Below, piece after piece: positions 5,714 to 12,994 of a DNA stretch of 13,481 bases. Position numbers and translations under genes: made by a program. The notes under the pieces were generated by a model. That model worked only from the letters and a program-made list of their open reading frames with translations, did not search any database and was not told the DNA's origin. Position 1 is the stretch's first letter; every line of letters starts with the position of its first letter. Location of the stretch: positions 1-13,481 of the forward strand of contig CALDPL010000505.1 in NCBI GenBank assembly GCA_937911965.1. The letters run 5' to 3'. Source of the stretch: an uncultured Allomuricauda sp. (GTDB lineage: Bacteria; Bacteroidota; Bacteroidia; Flavobacteriales; Flavobacteriaceae).

Positions 5714-6961
5714 TCAGAAATTAATAATTTCCCTATAAAGCAGTTCAAAGGCCTTGTTCACAGACTTCCTCACCACCCTTTTTCGGGAACCCCCGAACTC
5801 GAATTTATGGGCCTTGCCGCCCTTGGGCCCACTGATCCCGATATAAACGGTCCCGACCGGGGCATTGGAATCCCCTTTGGTGGGACCGGCATTGCCGGTG
5901 GTGGATACCGCATAGTCGGCCCCCATCAATTCACGGGCCCGATCGGCCATGGCAAGGGCCACCTCGGCGGAAACCACGGAATGTTTCCCTATGGTCTCGG
6001 AGGGAACCCCGAGGACCTTGATTTTGATCTGGGTGTCGTAGCAGACCACACTGCCCTTGAAATGTTTTGAGGCCCCCGGTACGGCCGTGATCTTTTTGGC
6101 GATCCCGCCCCCACTGATGCTCTCCGCAGCGGCCAGGGTCAGGTCCCGCTCCCCCAGGAATTTGCCGATCTGTCGCACCATATTGCCCTGGCGAAGGTCC
6201 CCGTAGATGTATTCCCCGATCAGGGGGTAGAGTTTATCGGCCTCGGCCTCCACCGAGGAGACCAAACTCTCGGCATCCAGTCCCTTTGCGGACAGTCTGA
6301 GCCGGACACTCCCCCTTTTGGGCAGGTAGGCCAGTTTGATGTGGGGGGGCAGCCCCTCCTCCCATTCCTGGATCTTTTCGGCCACGGCGCTCTCCCCGAG
6401 GCCCGAGGTCAAAATGGTCTTGTGGAAGATATGGGGCCTGTCATAGGTTTCCCGGATCAGGTCCAGGACCTGTCCCTTGAGGAGGTTTTTCATCTCATGG
6501 GGGACCCCCGGAAGAAAGAAATAGGTGATTTCCCCCTTTTTCATCATCAGCCCCGGGGCCGTCCCCCATCGGTTGTGAAGCACTTTGGCCTTGGAGGGAA
6601 CCAGGGCCTGTCCACGGTTCATTTCGGTAAGGGGGACCTTGAAACTTTCGGCAAAGAGCCGCTCCAAATACTGAAGGACCTCCCGATCCTCGATGAGGCT
6701 GTCCGAGAAAAATTCGCAGAGGGCCTCCTTGGTCATATCGTCCTTGGTGGGTCCCAAACCTCCGGTAACCAGGACCACCTGGGCCCGTTCGCCGGCCTGT
6801 CCCAATGCATTGATGATCGATTCCCTATCGTCCGCAATGGAAGCGAAATGTTGGACGGACAGCCCGATTCCATCGAGCTTCTTGGCCATATGGGCGGAAT
6901 TGGAATCCACGATCTGTCCAATGAGAATCTCATCCCCTATGGTGATGATCTCGGCTTGCAT
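5714..6961 (-). CDS. cinA: CinA family protein (competence/damage-inducible protein A; NMN deamidase-type C-terminal domain)
   Basis: At 415 residues it has the two-domain layout of full-length CinA. The N-terminal MoCF-like domain (about residues 1-170) contains ITIGDEILIGQIVDSNS and VTGGLGPTKDDMTKEA, and in other bacteria it carries ADP-ribose or CoA pyrophosphatase activity. The C-terminal domain (about 260-415) belongs to the PncC nicotinamide-mononucleotide deamidase family, which recycles pyridine nucleotides. The catalytic-loop motif, usually AESCTGG, reads AESISGG here, keeping Glu280 and Ser281. STTGNAGPT and GTVYIGI follow as expected. Its ATG directly follows the stop codon of the Hpt gene (TAG then ATG, no gap), so it is probably translated by coupling. 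It is the last gene of the exonuclease-FAH-Hpt-cinA operon. No clear terminator follows. The competence link of the name is historical. Confidence 0.93.
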   Translation of the reverse strand: MQAEIITIGDEILIGQIVDSNSAHMAKKLDGIGLSVQHFASIADDRESIINALGQAGERAQVVLVTGGLGPTKDDMTKEALCEFFSDSLIEDREVLQYLERLFAESFKVPLTEMNRGQALVPSKAKVLHNRWGTAPGLMMKKGEITYFFLPGVPHEMKNLLKGQVLDLIRETYDRPHIFHKTILTSGLGESAVAEKIQEWEEGLPPHIKLAYLPKRGSVRLRLSAKGLDAESLVSSVEAEADKLYPLIGEYIYGDLRQGNMVRQIGKFLGERDLTLAAAESISGGGIAKKITAVPGASKHFKGSVVCYDTQIKIKVLGVPSETIGKHSVVSAEVALAMADRARELMGADYAVSTTGNAGPTKGDSNAPVGTVYIGISGPKGGKAHKFEFGGSRKRVVRKSVNKAFELLYREIINF

Positions 6962-7300
6962 CTATAGGTCAAAATCCTTTTTGAGTTCCGCCACGACCTG
7001 GAGTACGTCCTTCTTCAACATGGGAAATTTTTCCTTGATCTCCTCCATATCGGCGGAACGTTTTCCCAGGGTCTCGATCTCCAGGGCCCAGGCCCGGGTC
7101 TGATCCATGCCCAGGATATCCACATTGGGCTTGATCTTATGTGCAAGCTTATATACCCTTTCGTGGTCCTTCTCGGCAATGGCCGCCTCCAATCCCTCAA
7201 GATCTTCCGGAACCTCTTCGAGAAAAGCGGAAATCACCAGGCTTACAAAGGCCTCATCGTCCCCGGCCATCTCATTGATCTTGTCTAGGTTGTAAATCAT
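6962..7300 (-). CDS. Hpt domain-containing protein (phosphotransfer protein)
   Basis: This 112-residue all-helical protein is a stand-alone histidine phosphotransfer domain. The motif LAHKIKPNVDILGM places the probable phospho-accepting histidine at H54, in the HxxKxx pattern that defines Hpt domains. Before it are the expected helices (DDEAFVSLVISAFLEEVPEDLEGLEAAIAEKDHERVY, quoted from separate helices) and after it a long C-terminal hairpin. Its ATG shares one base with the FAH gene stop (TAATG), and its stop abuts the cinA ATG, so the three proteins are translationally coupled. No histidine kinase or response regulator is encoded in the window, so its partner must be elsewhere. The fold call is strong. 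Real phosphotransfer and the signalling pathway are inferred. Confidence 0.88.
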   Translation of the reverse strand: MIYNLDKINEMAGDDEAFVSLVISAFLEEVPEDLEGLEAAIAEKDHERVYKLAHKIKPNVDILGMDQTRAWALEIETLGKRSADMEEIKEKFPMLKKDVLQVVAELKKDFDL

Positions 7301-7911
7301 TATCTTACTTTGATGTCAAATAGTTTTTCTCCTTCCAATCGGCCTGAAAGGTAGTCATTCGGACCAACTTTGGCAACCCCGGAAGGGGTGCCCGTAAAGA
7401 GGATGTCCCCTTTTTTCAGGGTAAAATAGGTCGATACATGGGCGATGAGCTCGTCGATCTTCCACAGCATCAGGGAGGTATTCCCACTTTGGACCACCTG
7501 GCCGTTCCGCTCCAGGGAGAACCCCAGGGCGTCCACACTGTCAAAACGGGTCTTTGGGACCCATTCCCCGATCACGGCGGAACCGTCAAAACCCTTGGCC
7601 TTTTCCCAGGGAAGGCCCTTTTCCTTGAGCGTACGCTGTAGGTCGCGGGCCGTAAAATCGATTCCAAGCCCGATCTCATCGTAATAGGTGTGGGCAAACT
7701 CCCGGTCTATGTGCTTCCCCACCTTTTTGATCTTGACCAATACCTCAACTTCATGGTGGATCTCCCTTGAGAATTCCGGGATATGGAAATCCTGTTCCCG
7801 CGGCAAAATGGCCGAATCCGGCTTGATGAAAACTACCGGCTCCAAGGGCCTTTCGTTTTCCAGTTCCTCAATATGCTCCACATAGTTGCGTCCAATACAG
7901 ATCAGTTTCAT
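7300..7911 (-). CDS. Fumarylacetoacetate hydrolase (FAH) family protein
   Basis: This is a metal-dependent hydrolase, decarboxylase or isomerase acting on acyl-pyruvate-like 2,4-diketo acids. Short single-domain members of this length (203 residues) often act as acylpyruvases or oxaloacetate decarboxylases. It starts MKLICIGRNYVEHIEEL, followed by PVVFIKPDSAIL. The metal ligands are probably E54 and E56 (IHHEVEVLVK) and D85 (GIDFTARD). The C-terminal substrate loop FTGTPSGVAKVGP is intact. It begins 8 bp after the exonuclease stop and overlaps the Hpt start by 1 bp, so it sits in the middle of the four-gene operon. The exact substrate cannot be told from sequence. The tight link with an Hpt protein and CinA gives no obvious shared pathway. 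Confidence 0.92.
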   Translation of the reverse strand: MKLICIGRNYVEHIEELENERPLEPVVFIKPDSAILPREQDFHIPEFSREIHHEVEVLVKIKKVGKHIDREFAHTYYDEIGLGIDFTARDLQRTLKEKGLPWEKAKGFDGSAVIGEWVPKTRFDSVDALGFSLERNGQVVQSGNTSLMLWKIDELIAHVSTYFTLKKGDILFTGTPSGVAKVGPNDYLSGRLEGEKLFDIKVR

Positions 7912-7919
7912 CTCCGGGA

Positions 7920-8693
7920 TCAGAATTTATTGTTGAGCTTTTCCAGTTTGATCTGGGTGAGCACCTTTTTGGTGTACAGCGGAAAGTCCGCATTGAGGAT
8001 CCATCCAAAATAGCCGGGCTCCTCCTCGAGGATCTCCTCCACCCTTTTCCCCTTGTGCTTGCCAAAGGAAAAGATGGGCTTCTCCTCCTCGTCCAACACG
8101 ATGAATCCCGCAAAGTCCAGGGTCTGTTTCCGGGTGGTGAACTCGGAGAGCTTTTTGATGTTGTTCTCCAACTCGGGATAGCGCCCCAATTGGGCCAAAA
8201 GCACCTCATAGGTGGCCTGGGTATCGGCTTCGGCGCTGTGGGCCTGGTCCAGCTCCTTGTCACAGTAGAACTTATATGCGGCCTCCAGGGTCCTTTTTTC
8301 CATTTTGTGGAAAATGGTCTGCACATCGACCGATACCATGTTCTTCATGTCAAAATCGATCCCGGCCCGGAGCATTTCCTCCACCAAAAGGGGGATGTCG
8401 AAACGGTCCGAATTGAAACCGGCCAGGTCGGAATCACGGATCATTTTATAGATTTCCTTGGACAATTGCTTGAAACTTGGCTCGTTGGCCACCTTTTCGT
8501 CACTGATGCCATGGATGGCCTGGGACTCCGCGGGAATGGGTATTTGCGGGTTCACCAACCAGGTCTTGCTTTCCTTGTTGCCATTGGGGAAGACCTTCAA
8601 GATCGAAATCTCAACGATTCGGTCCTTGGCCACATTGGTGCCGGTGGTCTCCAGGTCAAAAAAACATATGGGTTTGGTCAATTTTAATTCCAT
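7920..8693 (-). CDS. DEDDh 3'-5' exonuclease (DnaQ-like) with ExoX-type C-terminal module
   Basis: This is a 257-residue DNA (or RNA) 3'-5' exonuclease of the DnaQ/DEDDh superfamily. All catalytic acids are visible: D13 and E15 in FFDLETTG (Exo I), D98 in FNSDRFDIPLL (Exo II), and H151 with D156 in HSAEADTQATYEVL (Exo III). IHGISDEKV (about 59-67) is the usual family block. After about residue 208, FSFGKHKGKRVEEI followed by GYFGWILNADFP matches the small module found at the C-terminus of exodeoxyribonuclease X-like proteins. It is probably a repair or processing nuclease rather than the replicative epsilon subunit, judged from this tail and the lack of a dnaE neighbour. It is the first gene of the operon, 82 bp after the E2 gene, with a weak promoter match at 8735-8742. 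Confidence 0.92.
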   Translation of the reverse strand: MELKLTKPICFFDLETTGTNVAKDRIVEISILKVFPNGNKESKTWLVNPQIPIPAESQAIHGISDEKVANEPSFKQLSKEIYKMIRDSDLAGFNSDRFDIPLLVEEMLRAGIDFDMKNMVSVDVQTIFHKMEKRTLEAAYKFYCDKELDQAHSAEADTQATYEVLLAQLGRYPELENNIKKLSEFTTRKQTLDFAGFIVLDEEEKPIFSFGKHKGKRVEEILEEEPGYFGWILNADFPLYTKKVLTQIKLEKLNNKF

Positions 8694-8734
8694 TCGGGGC
8701 TAATAGTTTGATTGATCGTTCGGGTTAAAGTCCC

Positions 8735-8742
8735 CTAAATTA
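8735..8742 (-). promoter_or_regulatory. Weak -7 element candidate before the exonuclease operon
   Basis: The minus strand reads TAATTTAG, seven of eight positions of TAnnTTTG counting the two free positions, 41 nt before the exonuclease ATG. No TTG lies at the expected -33 position. The 82 bp gap after the E2 gene contains no terminator, so cotranscription with the E2 gene is an equally good reading. Confidence 0.25.
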
Positions 8743-8775
8743 CACATAGTGACGGGAACCGCACCCCTTTTTGGG

Positions 8776-10113
8776 TCATATTTCCCGCATGGGGTCCCAA
8801 GCCTCGAGATAATCGGCGACGGCCTTGACGAACATCCCGCCCAGTGCCCCGTTGACCACGCGGTGGTCATAACTGTGGGAAAGGAACATTTTGCTCCGTA
8901 TGCCGATATATTCCCCTTGGTCGGTCTCGATGACCGCGGGCATTTTCCGAATGGCCCCCAGGGCCAAGATGCCCACTTGGGGCTGGTTGATGATCGGGGT
9001 GCCGAACACACTGCCAAAGCTTCCCACATTGGTCACGGTATAGGTCCCTTCCCTGATTTCGTCCGGTTTGAGTTGGTTCAGCCGGGCCCTGTTGGCCAGA
9101 TCGTTCACCGTTTTGGCCATTCCGACCAGGTTCAATTGGTCCGCGTTGCGGATCACCGGTACGATCAGGTTCCCGTCGGGAAGTGCGGCGGCCATTCCCA
9201 GATTGATGTTCTTCTTTTTGATGACTCGGTCCCCGTCCAGGGAGATGTTCATCATGGGGAATTTTTTCAGAGCCAGGGCCACGGCCTCCATAAAGATCGG
9301 GGTAAAGGTCAATTTCTCCCCTTCCCGTTCCTCAAAACCCCGCTTGACCCGGTCCCTCCATTGGACCACATGGGTCACGTCCACCTCCACAAAACTCTGC
9401 ACGTGGGCCGAGGTGGAAACGGAATCCACCATATGCTGGGCGATGAGCTTGCCCATCCGGCTCAAGGGGATCACCTCATCCCCCTGTCCAAGGGCCTGGG
9501 CGACCTTGGGCCTTTCAGGTCGATCCATCGGTGCCGCTTCCACCTTGGGGGCCTCCACGGGCGCCCTGAGCGGCTCCTTGGGGGCTTCATCCCCGGTTCT
9601 TGAACGGCCTTCCAGATAGGCCTTGATATCGTTCTTGGTCACCCGGCCTTCCTTTCCGGTCCCGGGGATGGCCTCCAGTTCTTCCATGGATATGCCCTCT
9701 TCCCTGGCAATGTTCCGAACCAAGGGGGAATAAAAGCGTTGCGAATCGGAAACCCCGATGGGGGATGGGGATACGGATTCCTTCGCCACCTCCATCCGTT
9801 GCTCAATTTCCCCAACGGCCTCGGGTTCCACATCCTCGGGTTGCTCCCGGGGAGCAGGGGCATCCCCCTGTCCTTCCACCTGGATCACGGCCACCACTTC
9901 CCCGACCTTGATCACATCATCCACTGCGAACCGCTTTTCCAACAACACCCCTTCCACCTCACTGGGAACTTCGGAATCCACTTTGTCGGTGGCGATTTCA
10001 AAGATGGGCTCGTCCAGCTCGATGGAATCGCCCACCTCCTTCAACCAAGCGGTCAAAGTAGCCTCGGCCACGCTTTCTCCCATTTGCGGTAACTTCAATT
10101 CAAATGTTGACAT
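8776..10113 (-). CDS. Dihydrolipoamide acyltransferase, E2 component of a 2-oxo acid dehydrogenase complex (branched-chain type likely)
   Basis: This E2 core enzyme passes the acyl group from a lipoyl arm to CoA. In its 445 residues an N-terminal lipoyl domain carries the lipoylated lysine K44 in EIATDKVDSEVPS. A Pro/Glu/Ala-rich linker follows (about 84-125). Then comes a peripheral-subunit-binding domain (about 127-168, YSPLVRNIAREEGIS ... IPGTGKEGRVTKNDI), a second flexible linker, and the catalytic domain from about 210. The catalytic His417 is present, but the HxxxDG motif reads HRVVNG, with Asn421 in place of Asp (AAC codon at 8851-8853). No E1 or E3 gene is adjacent, so assignment to the branched-chain rather than pyruvate or oxoglutarate complex rests on length and general resemblance only. 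A -7 element lies 37 nt upstream. Confidence 0.93.
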   Translation of the reverse strand: MSTFELKLPQMGESVAEATLTAWLKEVGDSIELDEPIFEIATDKVDSEVPSEVEGVLLEKRFAVDDVIKVGEVVAVIQVEGQGDAPAPREQPEDVEPEAVGEIEQRMEVAKESVSPSPIGVSDSQRFYSPLVRNIAREEGISMEELEAIPGTGKEGRVTKNDIKAYLEGRSRTGDEAPKEPLRAPVEAPKVEAAPMDRPERPKVAQALGQGDEVIPLSRMGKLIAQHMVDSVSTSAHVQSFVEVDVTHVVQWRDRVKRGFEEREGEKLTFTPIFMEAVALALKKFPMMNISLDGDRVIKKKNINLGMAAALPDGNLIVPVIRNADQLNLVGMAKTVNDLANRARLNQLKPDEIREGTYTVTNVGSFGSVFGTPIINQPQVGILALGAIRKMPAVIETDQGEYIGIRSKMFLSHSYDHRVVNGALGGMFVKAVADYLEAWDPMREI

Positions 10114-10150
10114 ATTCGTATTTAAAAAGGGTTTGTTGCCTTATAATCTC

Positions 10151-10158
10151 CAAAAATA
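10151..10158 (-). promoter_or_regulatory. Candidate -7 element of the E2 gene promoter
   Basis: The minus strand reads TATTTTTG, an exact TAnnTTTG match ending 37 nt before the E2 ATG, inside an AT-rich 93 bp spacer after recR. A clear -33 TTG at 19-21 bp is not seen. Confidence 0.45.
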
Positions 10159-10206
10159 ACAAAGAATTTGACTTTTTATTGGTTTTTATTCAATATTTCA
10201 ATTCCG

Positions 10207-10827
10207 TTATTGGGTTCTGATCGAGCTCTCAAAGGGCAATCGGTTCACAATGCTCCTTCCCAGGGTCACCTCATCCGCATATTCCAGCTCATCCCCTATG
10301 GAAATTCCCCTGGCGATCGTGGAGGTGGCCACGCCGAGGCCTTCCAACTGCCTATAGATGTAAAAATTGGTGGTATCCCCTTCCATGGTCGGGCTCAGGG
10401 CAAAGATGATCTCCCTGACCTCCCCTTCCCGGACCCTTTGGATCAGGCTGGGAATGTTCAGCTCCCCGGGCCCCACCCCCTCCATGGGGGATATCTTCCC
10501 CCCGAGCACGTGGTATAGGCCCGTGTACTGGGAGGTGCCCTCTATGGCCATCACATCGCGTATGTCCTCCACCACACAGATCAGTCCCGCATCCCTTTTG
10601 GGGTTCGCACAGAGGTCACAGACCGGGCTGTCCGATATGTTCCGGCACTTTTGACAATGGTTCACCTTGTTCTTGAGGTCCAACAGGGCCCCGGTGAGTT
10701 GCTCGGTCCGCGCTCCCGGTTGCTTGAGCAGGTGGAGCACCAAACGCAGGGCGGTCCGCTTGCCGATGCCGGGAAGCTGTGACATTTCATAAACTGCATT
10801 TTCCAATAACTTGGATGAAAATTCCAT
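10207..10827 (-). CDS. recR: Recombination mediator protein RecR
   Basis: RecR works with RecO (and RecF) to load RecA on gapped, SSB-coated DNA. The 206-residue protein has the standard order: an N-terminal helix-hairpin-helix ([14 protein letters not shown], 16-29), a C4 zinc finger with C58, C61, C70 and C73 (HCQKC ... VCDLC), and a Toprim domain from about residue 80 ([14 protein letters not shown] ... [16 protein letters not shown] ... [10 protein letters not shown]). A C-terminal Walker-B-like end ([20 protein letters not shown]) closes it. No residue appears to be missing. It is divergent from the sodium:solute symporter gene, with 77 bp between the start codons and promoter elements for both directions. 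No hairpin terminator follows it. Confidence 0.97.
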   Translation of the reverse strand: MEFSSKLLENAVYEMSQLPGIGKRTALRLVLHLLKQPGARTEQLTGALLDLKNKVNHCQKCRNISDSPVCDLCANPKRDAGLICVVEDIRDVMAIEGTSQYTGLYHVLGGKISPMEGVGPGELNIPSLIQRVREGEVREIIFALSPTMEGDTTNFYIYRQLEGLGVATSTIARGISIGDELEYADEVTLGRSIVNRLPFESSIRTQ

Positions 10828-10843
10828 GGATCCAGATCTTTTG

Positions 10844-10870
10844 CAAAATTACAATTTTAGTGCAATCAAA
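10844..10870 (-). promoter_or_regulatory. Candidate recR promoter
   Basis: The minus strand has TAATTTTG (complement of 10844-10851), an exact TAnnTTTG match ending 16 nt before the recR ATG. A TTTG (complement of 10867-10870) lies 15 bp upstream, shorter than the usual 19-21 bp, so the -33 assignment is uncertain. Confidence 0.45.
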
Positions 10871-10871
10871 T

Positions 10872-10879
10872 TACTTTTG
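10872..10879 (+). promoter_or_regulatory. Candidate -7 element of the symporter promoter
   Basis: TACTTTTG matches TAnnTTTG exactly and ends 25 nt before the symporter ATG at 10905. The nearest upstream TTG (10841-10843) is 28 bp away, too far for the standard spacing. The element overlaps the upstream end of the recR promoter, so the two divergent promoters are back to back. Confidence 0.45.
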
Positions 10880-10904
10880 TACTTTGGCATTTCAAAATCA
10901 CAAT

Positions 10905-12389
10905 ATGACCGCCATACAGATCCTGTTGCTCATCGGAGCATATTTTTTCTTGCTCATCCTGATTTCATATTTCACGGGAAAGAACGATTCCAATGCGGAC
11001 TTTTTCAAGGCCGGCAAAAATGCCCCTTGGGTGGTGGTGGCCTTTGGAATGGTAGGGGCCTCGCTTTCAGGGGTCACCTTCATTTCGGTTCCGGGCTGGG
11101 TGGGGGACAGCCAGTTCAGCTATATGCAGGTGATCATGGGGTATATGGTGGGCTATTTTGTGATCGCCTATGTGCTCCTGCCCCTGTATTACAAATACAA
11201 CCTGACCTCGATCTATGAGTACCTACTGGAGCGTTTCGGGACGGTGAGCCATAAGACCGGGGCCTTTTTCTTCTTTGTCTCCCGAGTGCTGGGCGCTTCC
11301 TTCAGGCTGTACTTGGTGGCCATCGTATTGCAGGAATTTGTCTTCGATGATCTCGGGGTCCGTTTTGAGTTCACCGTGGTCATCTCCATACTCTTGATCT
11401 GGGTCTATACCCAAAGGGGGGGCATTGGCACCATAATCTGGACCGATACGCTGCAGACCTTCTTCATGATCCTGGCCGTTGTCCTGTGCATCGTGTTGAT
11501 CAATAAGGAAATGGGGTGGAGCCTTGGGGAGTTCTTGGCTTCCGATCAGTTAAAAGAATACAGCAATATCCTGGTGACCGAGAGTTTCCTTGACAGGAAC
11601 CACTTCCTGAAATCCTTTATCGGGGGAATGTTCATTACCATTTGCATGACCGGCCTGGACCAGGATATGATGCAGAAGAACCTGACGATAAGGACCCTGA
11701 GGGATGCACAGAAGAACGTGATCTCCTTCAGTTTTGTCATGGTCGGGGTCACCTTCCTGTTCCTGCTCCTGGGAGCCCTGCTCTTTATTTATGCCGAGAA
11801 GGTGGGGATAGGGATCCCTTTAGTGGACGGCAGCCCCAAGACCGACCTGCTCTTTCCCCAAATCGCATTGGAATCCGGTCTGGGACTTGGACTCTCGGTG
11901 ACCCTTATGATCGGCCTCATAGCAGCCGCCTACAGCAGTGCGGACTCTGCCCTGACCGCCCTGACCACTTCCTTCTGTGTGGATTTTATCGGCCTGGGGA
12001 ACAAAGAGGAACGAGAGCAACGAAAAATAAGGAAGCGCGTCCATGTGGGCATGAGCCTGTTGTTGATCCTGATCATCATCGCATTCAAATACATCCTGAG
12101 CAGCAATGTGATCGACAGCCTCTTGACCGTGGCCGGGTATACCTATGGGCCCCTTTTGGGACTTTTTGCCTTTGGGATCATGACCAAACACAGCATCCGG
12201 GATTCCTATGTCTGGGTGGTGGCCCTGCTCTCGGTGGGCATCATAGTACTGATCGCCAACATTCCCCCGACCTATCTGGGAGGCTATGAACTCGGTTATG
12301 AACTGCTGCCCCTAAACGGGCTGTTGACCTTCTTTGGGCTTTGGCTGATCCGCGACAGGGGCGGGAAGGTATTGGCCGGTGGACAATAG
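10905..12389 (+). CDS. Sodium:solute symporter family protein (SSS/SLC5-like)
   Basis: This is an inner-membrane transporter that uses the sodium gradient to import an organic solute. The substrate is not determinable from sequence. The 494 residues form about 13 hydrophobic segments. The start [23 protein letters not shown] is split here across the first helix, followed by the family signature [13 protein letters not shown] and [20 protein letters not shown]. The core segment [17 protein letters not shown] (S344, S345, S348) matches the TM8 region, whose serines help form the Na2 sodium site in this fold. The start at 10905 is preferred over an in-frame ATG at 10779, which lies inside recR on the other strand and upstream of the promoter. 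The last 78 bp overlap the convergent CoA-binding gene. A single-gene unit with its own -7 element. Confidence 0.94.
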   Translation: MTAIQILLLIGAYFFLLILISYFTGKNDSNADFFKAGKNAPWVVVAFGMVGASLSGVTFISVPGWVGDSQFSYMQVIMGYMVGYFVIAYVLLPLYYKYNLTSIYEYLLERFGTVSHKTGAFFFFVSRVLGASFRLYLVAIVLQEFVFDDLGVRFEFTVVISILLIWVYTQRGGIGTIIWTDTLQTFFMILAVVLCIVLINKEMGWSLGEFLASDQLKEYSNILVTESFLDRNHFLKSFIGGMFITICMTGLDQDMMQKNLTIRTLRDAQKNVISFSFVMVGVTFLFLLLGALLFIYAEKVGIGIPLVDGSPKTDLLFPQIALESGLGLGLSVTLMIGLIAAAYSSADSALTALTTSFCVDFIGLGNKEEREQRKIRKRVHVGMSLLLILIIIAFKYILSSNVIDSLLTVAGYTYGPLLGLFAFGIMTKHSIRDSYVWVVALLSVGIIVLIANIPPTYLGGYELGYELLPLNGLLTFFGLWLIRDRGGKVLAGGQ

Positions 12390-12725
12390 GACCAAGGTAC
12401 AGGCCACTTCCACCTCAATGCCCGCATCACTGAGGATTTTTTGGAATTCGGGATTTTCGGTGCCCGGGTTGAATATCACCCTCTTGGGCCGCATATCCAC
12501 TATTTTTTGATAGTACTCCCTTTGGTTTTTGGGGTTTAGATATAAGCTTATGGTGTGAATGTTTTGAAAATCCTCCAACTTATCCTTAATTTGTACCCCT
12601 GATACAGTTCCCCCACCCAACCCAAATGCGGTTGTATCGATGTTGTTTTCAACCAGCTTGCGCACAGCAAGGTTACTGTATCTTTCCGGTTTTGTGGAAG
12701 CCCCGATCACTAGTGTTTTGGCCAT
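12312..12725 (-). CDS. CoA-binding protein (CoA_binding_2, Rossmann-like), with C-terminal tail overlapping the symporter gene
   Basis: This 137-residue protein has one Rossmann-type domain of the succinyl-CoA synthetase alpha / YccU-like CoA-binding family. It starts [18 protein letters not shown], with the nucleotide-binding GAS loop, then shows [29 protein letters not shown] and [13 protein letters not shown]. Family members normally end near LLSTGQ(F/Y). Here a Pro/Gln/Lys-rich tail of about 18 residues (120-137) follows, and it lies entirely within the 78 bp antisense overlap with the symporter gene. Stand-alone members have no firmly known role, though they resemble the CoA-binding part of acyl-CoA synthetases. 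By eye the first two thirds are more AT-rich than the neighbouring genes. No convincing promoter was found in front of it. Confidence 0.9.
   Translation of the reverse strand: MAKTLVIGASTKPERYSNLAVRKLVENNIDTTAFGLGGGTVSGVQIKDKLEDFQNIHTISLYLNPKNQREYYQKIVDMRPKRVIFNPGTENPEFQKILSDAGIEVEVACTLVLLSTGQYLPAPVADQPKPKEGQQPV
12413..12442 (+). terminator. Weak terminator candidate for the symporter, inside the CoA-binding gene
   Basis: CCTCA (12413-12417) pairs with TGAGG (12431-12435). A short inner ATG/CAT pairing exists and six T residues follow one base later. The stem is interrupted and the sequence is coding on the other strand (KILSDAG), so it may be coincidence. Confidence 0.25.
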
Positions 12726-12869
12726 GTGTTAAATCTTGTGTTAAACCTGGAACGCCCGTGTAACGAATTGAATGCAGTTCCGTCTATTGCATACATAAAA
12801 CATTCTCATTGGTAAGACTGTATTTTTATAGTTAATGGTTAGTGTTTAGTATAGCTTATCAATGAACCG

Positions 12870-12899
12870 GCCCCGGCAATTCCTGTCGGGGCTTTTTTT
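12870..12899 (+). terminator. Strong intrinsic terminator on the plus strand
   Basis: GCCCCG (12870-12875) pairs with CGGGGC (12887-12892), extended inward by G-T, C-G and A-T pairs to a 9 bp stem with a 5-nt loop. Seven T residues (12893-12899) follow directly. The reverse strand has no T tract after the stem, so it works in the plus direction only. The nearest plus-strand gene upstream is the symporter, 480 bp away, with the whole CoA-binding gene (minus) in between. It ends either a long symporter 3' UTR or an unannotated short RNA. Confidence 0.85.
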
Positions 12900-12965
12900 A
12901 TGTCCCTTGATTGGTCCCCCCCGCCCCAAACTCCTTACAGGGGCACAGCCTTGTTTTTAATCTTA

Positions 12966-12994
12966 TGTTAAAAAGTGTTAAAAAAATATATTCG
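12966..12994 (+). promoter_or_regulatory. Possible receptor promoter with phased TGTTAAAAA repeats
   Basis: TATATTCG (12987-12994) matches TAnnTTTG at all but one fixed position. The triplet 19 bp upstream is ATG (12965-12967) instead of TTG. Two TGTTAAAAA copies (12966-12974 and 12976-12984) are exactly 10 bp apart, so on one face of the helix, directly upstream. This could be an activator site compensating for a weak promoter, but that is inference. Confidence 0.35.

Noticed and set aside
8749..9603. Long plus-strand open frame (284 codons) opposite the E2 gene
   Set aside because: The opposite strand encodes a complete E2 with lipoyl, binding and catalytic domains. The plus frame has only His/Gly/Asp-rich mirror sequence.
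10779..10904. Upstream in-frame extension of the symporter gene to an ATG at 10779
   Set aside because: It would begin inside recR, upstream of the promoter element, and would add a non-conserved 42-residue leader before the first membrane helix.
11642..12289. Plus-strand 215-codon frame within the symporter gene
   Set aside because: It is a shifted frame of the symporter, Pro/Arg/His-rich, with no membrane pattern or domain.
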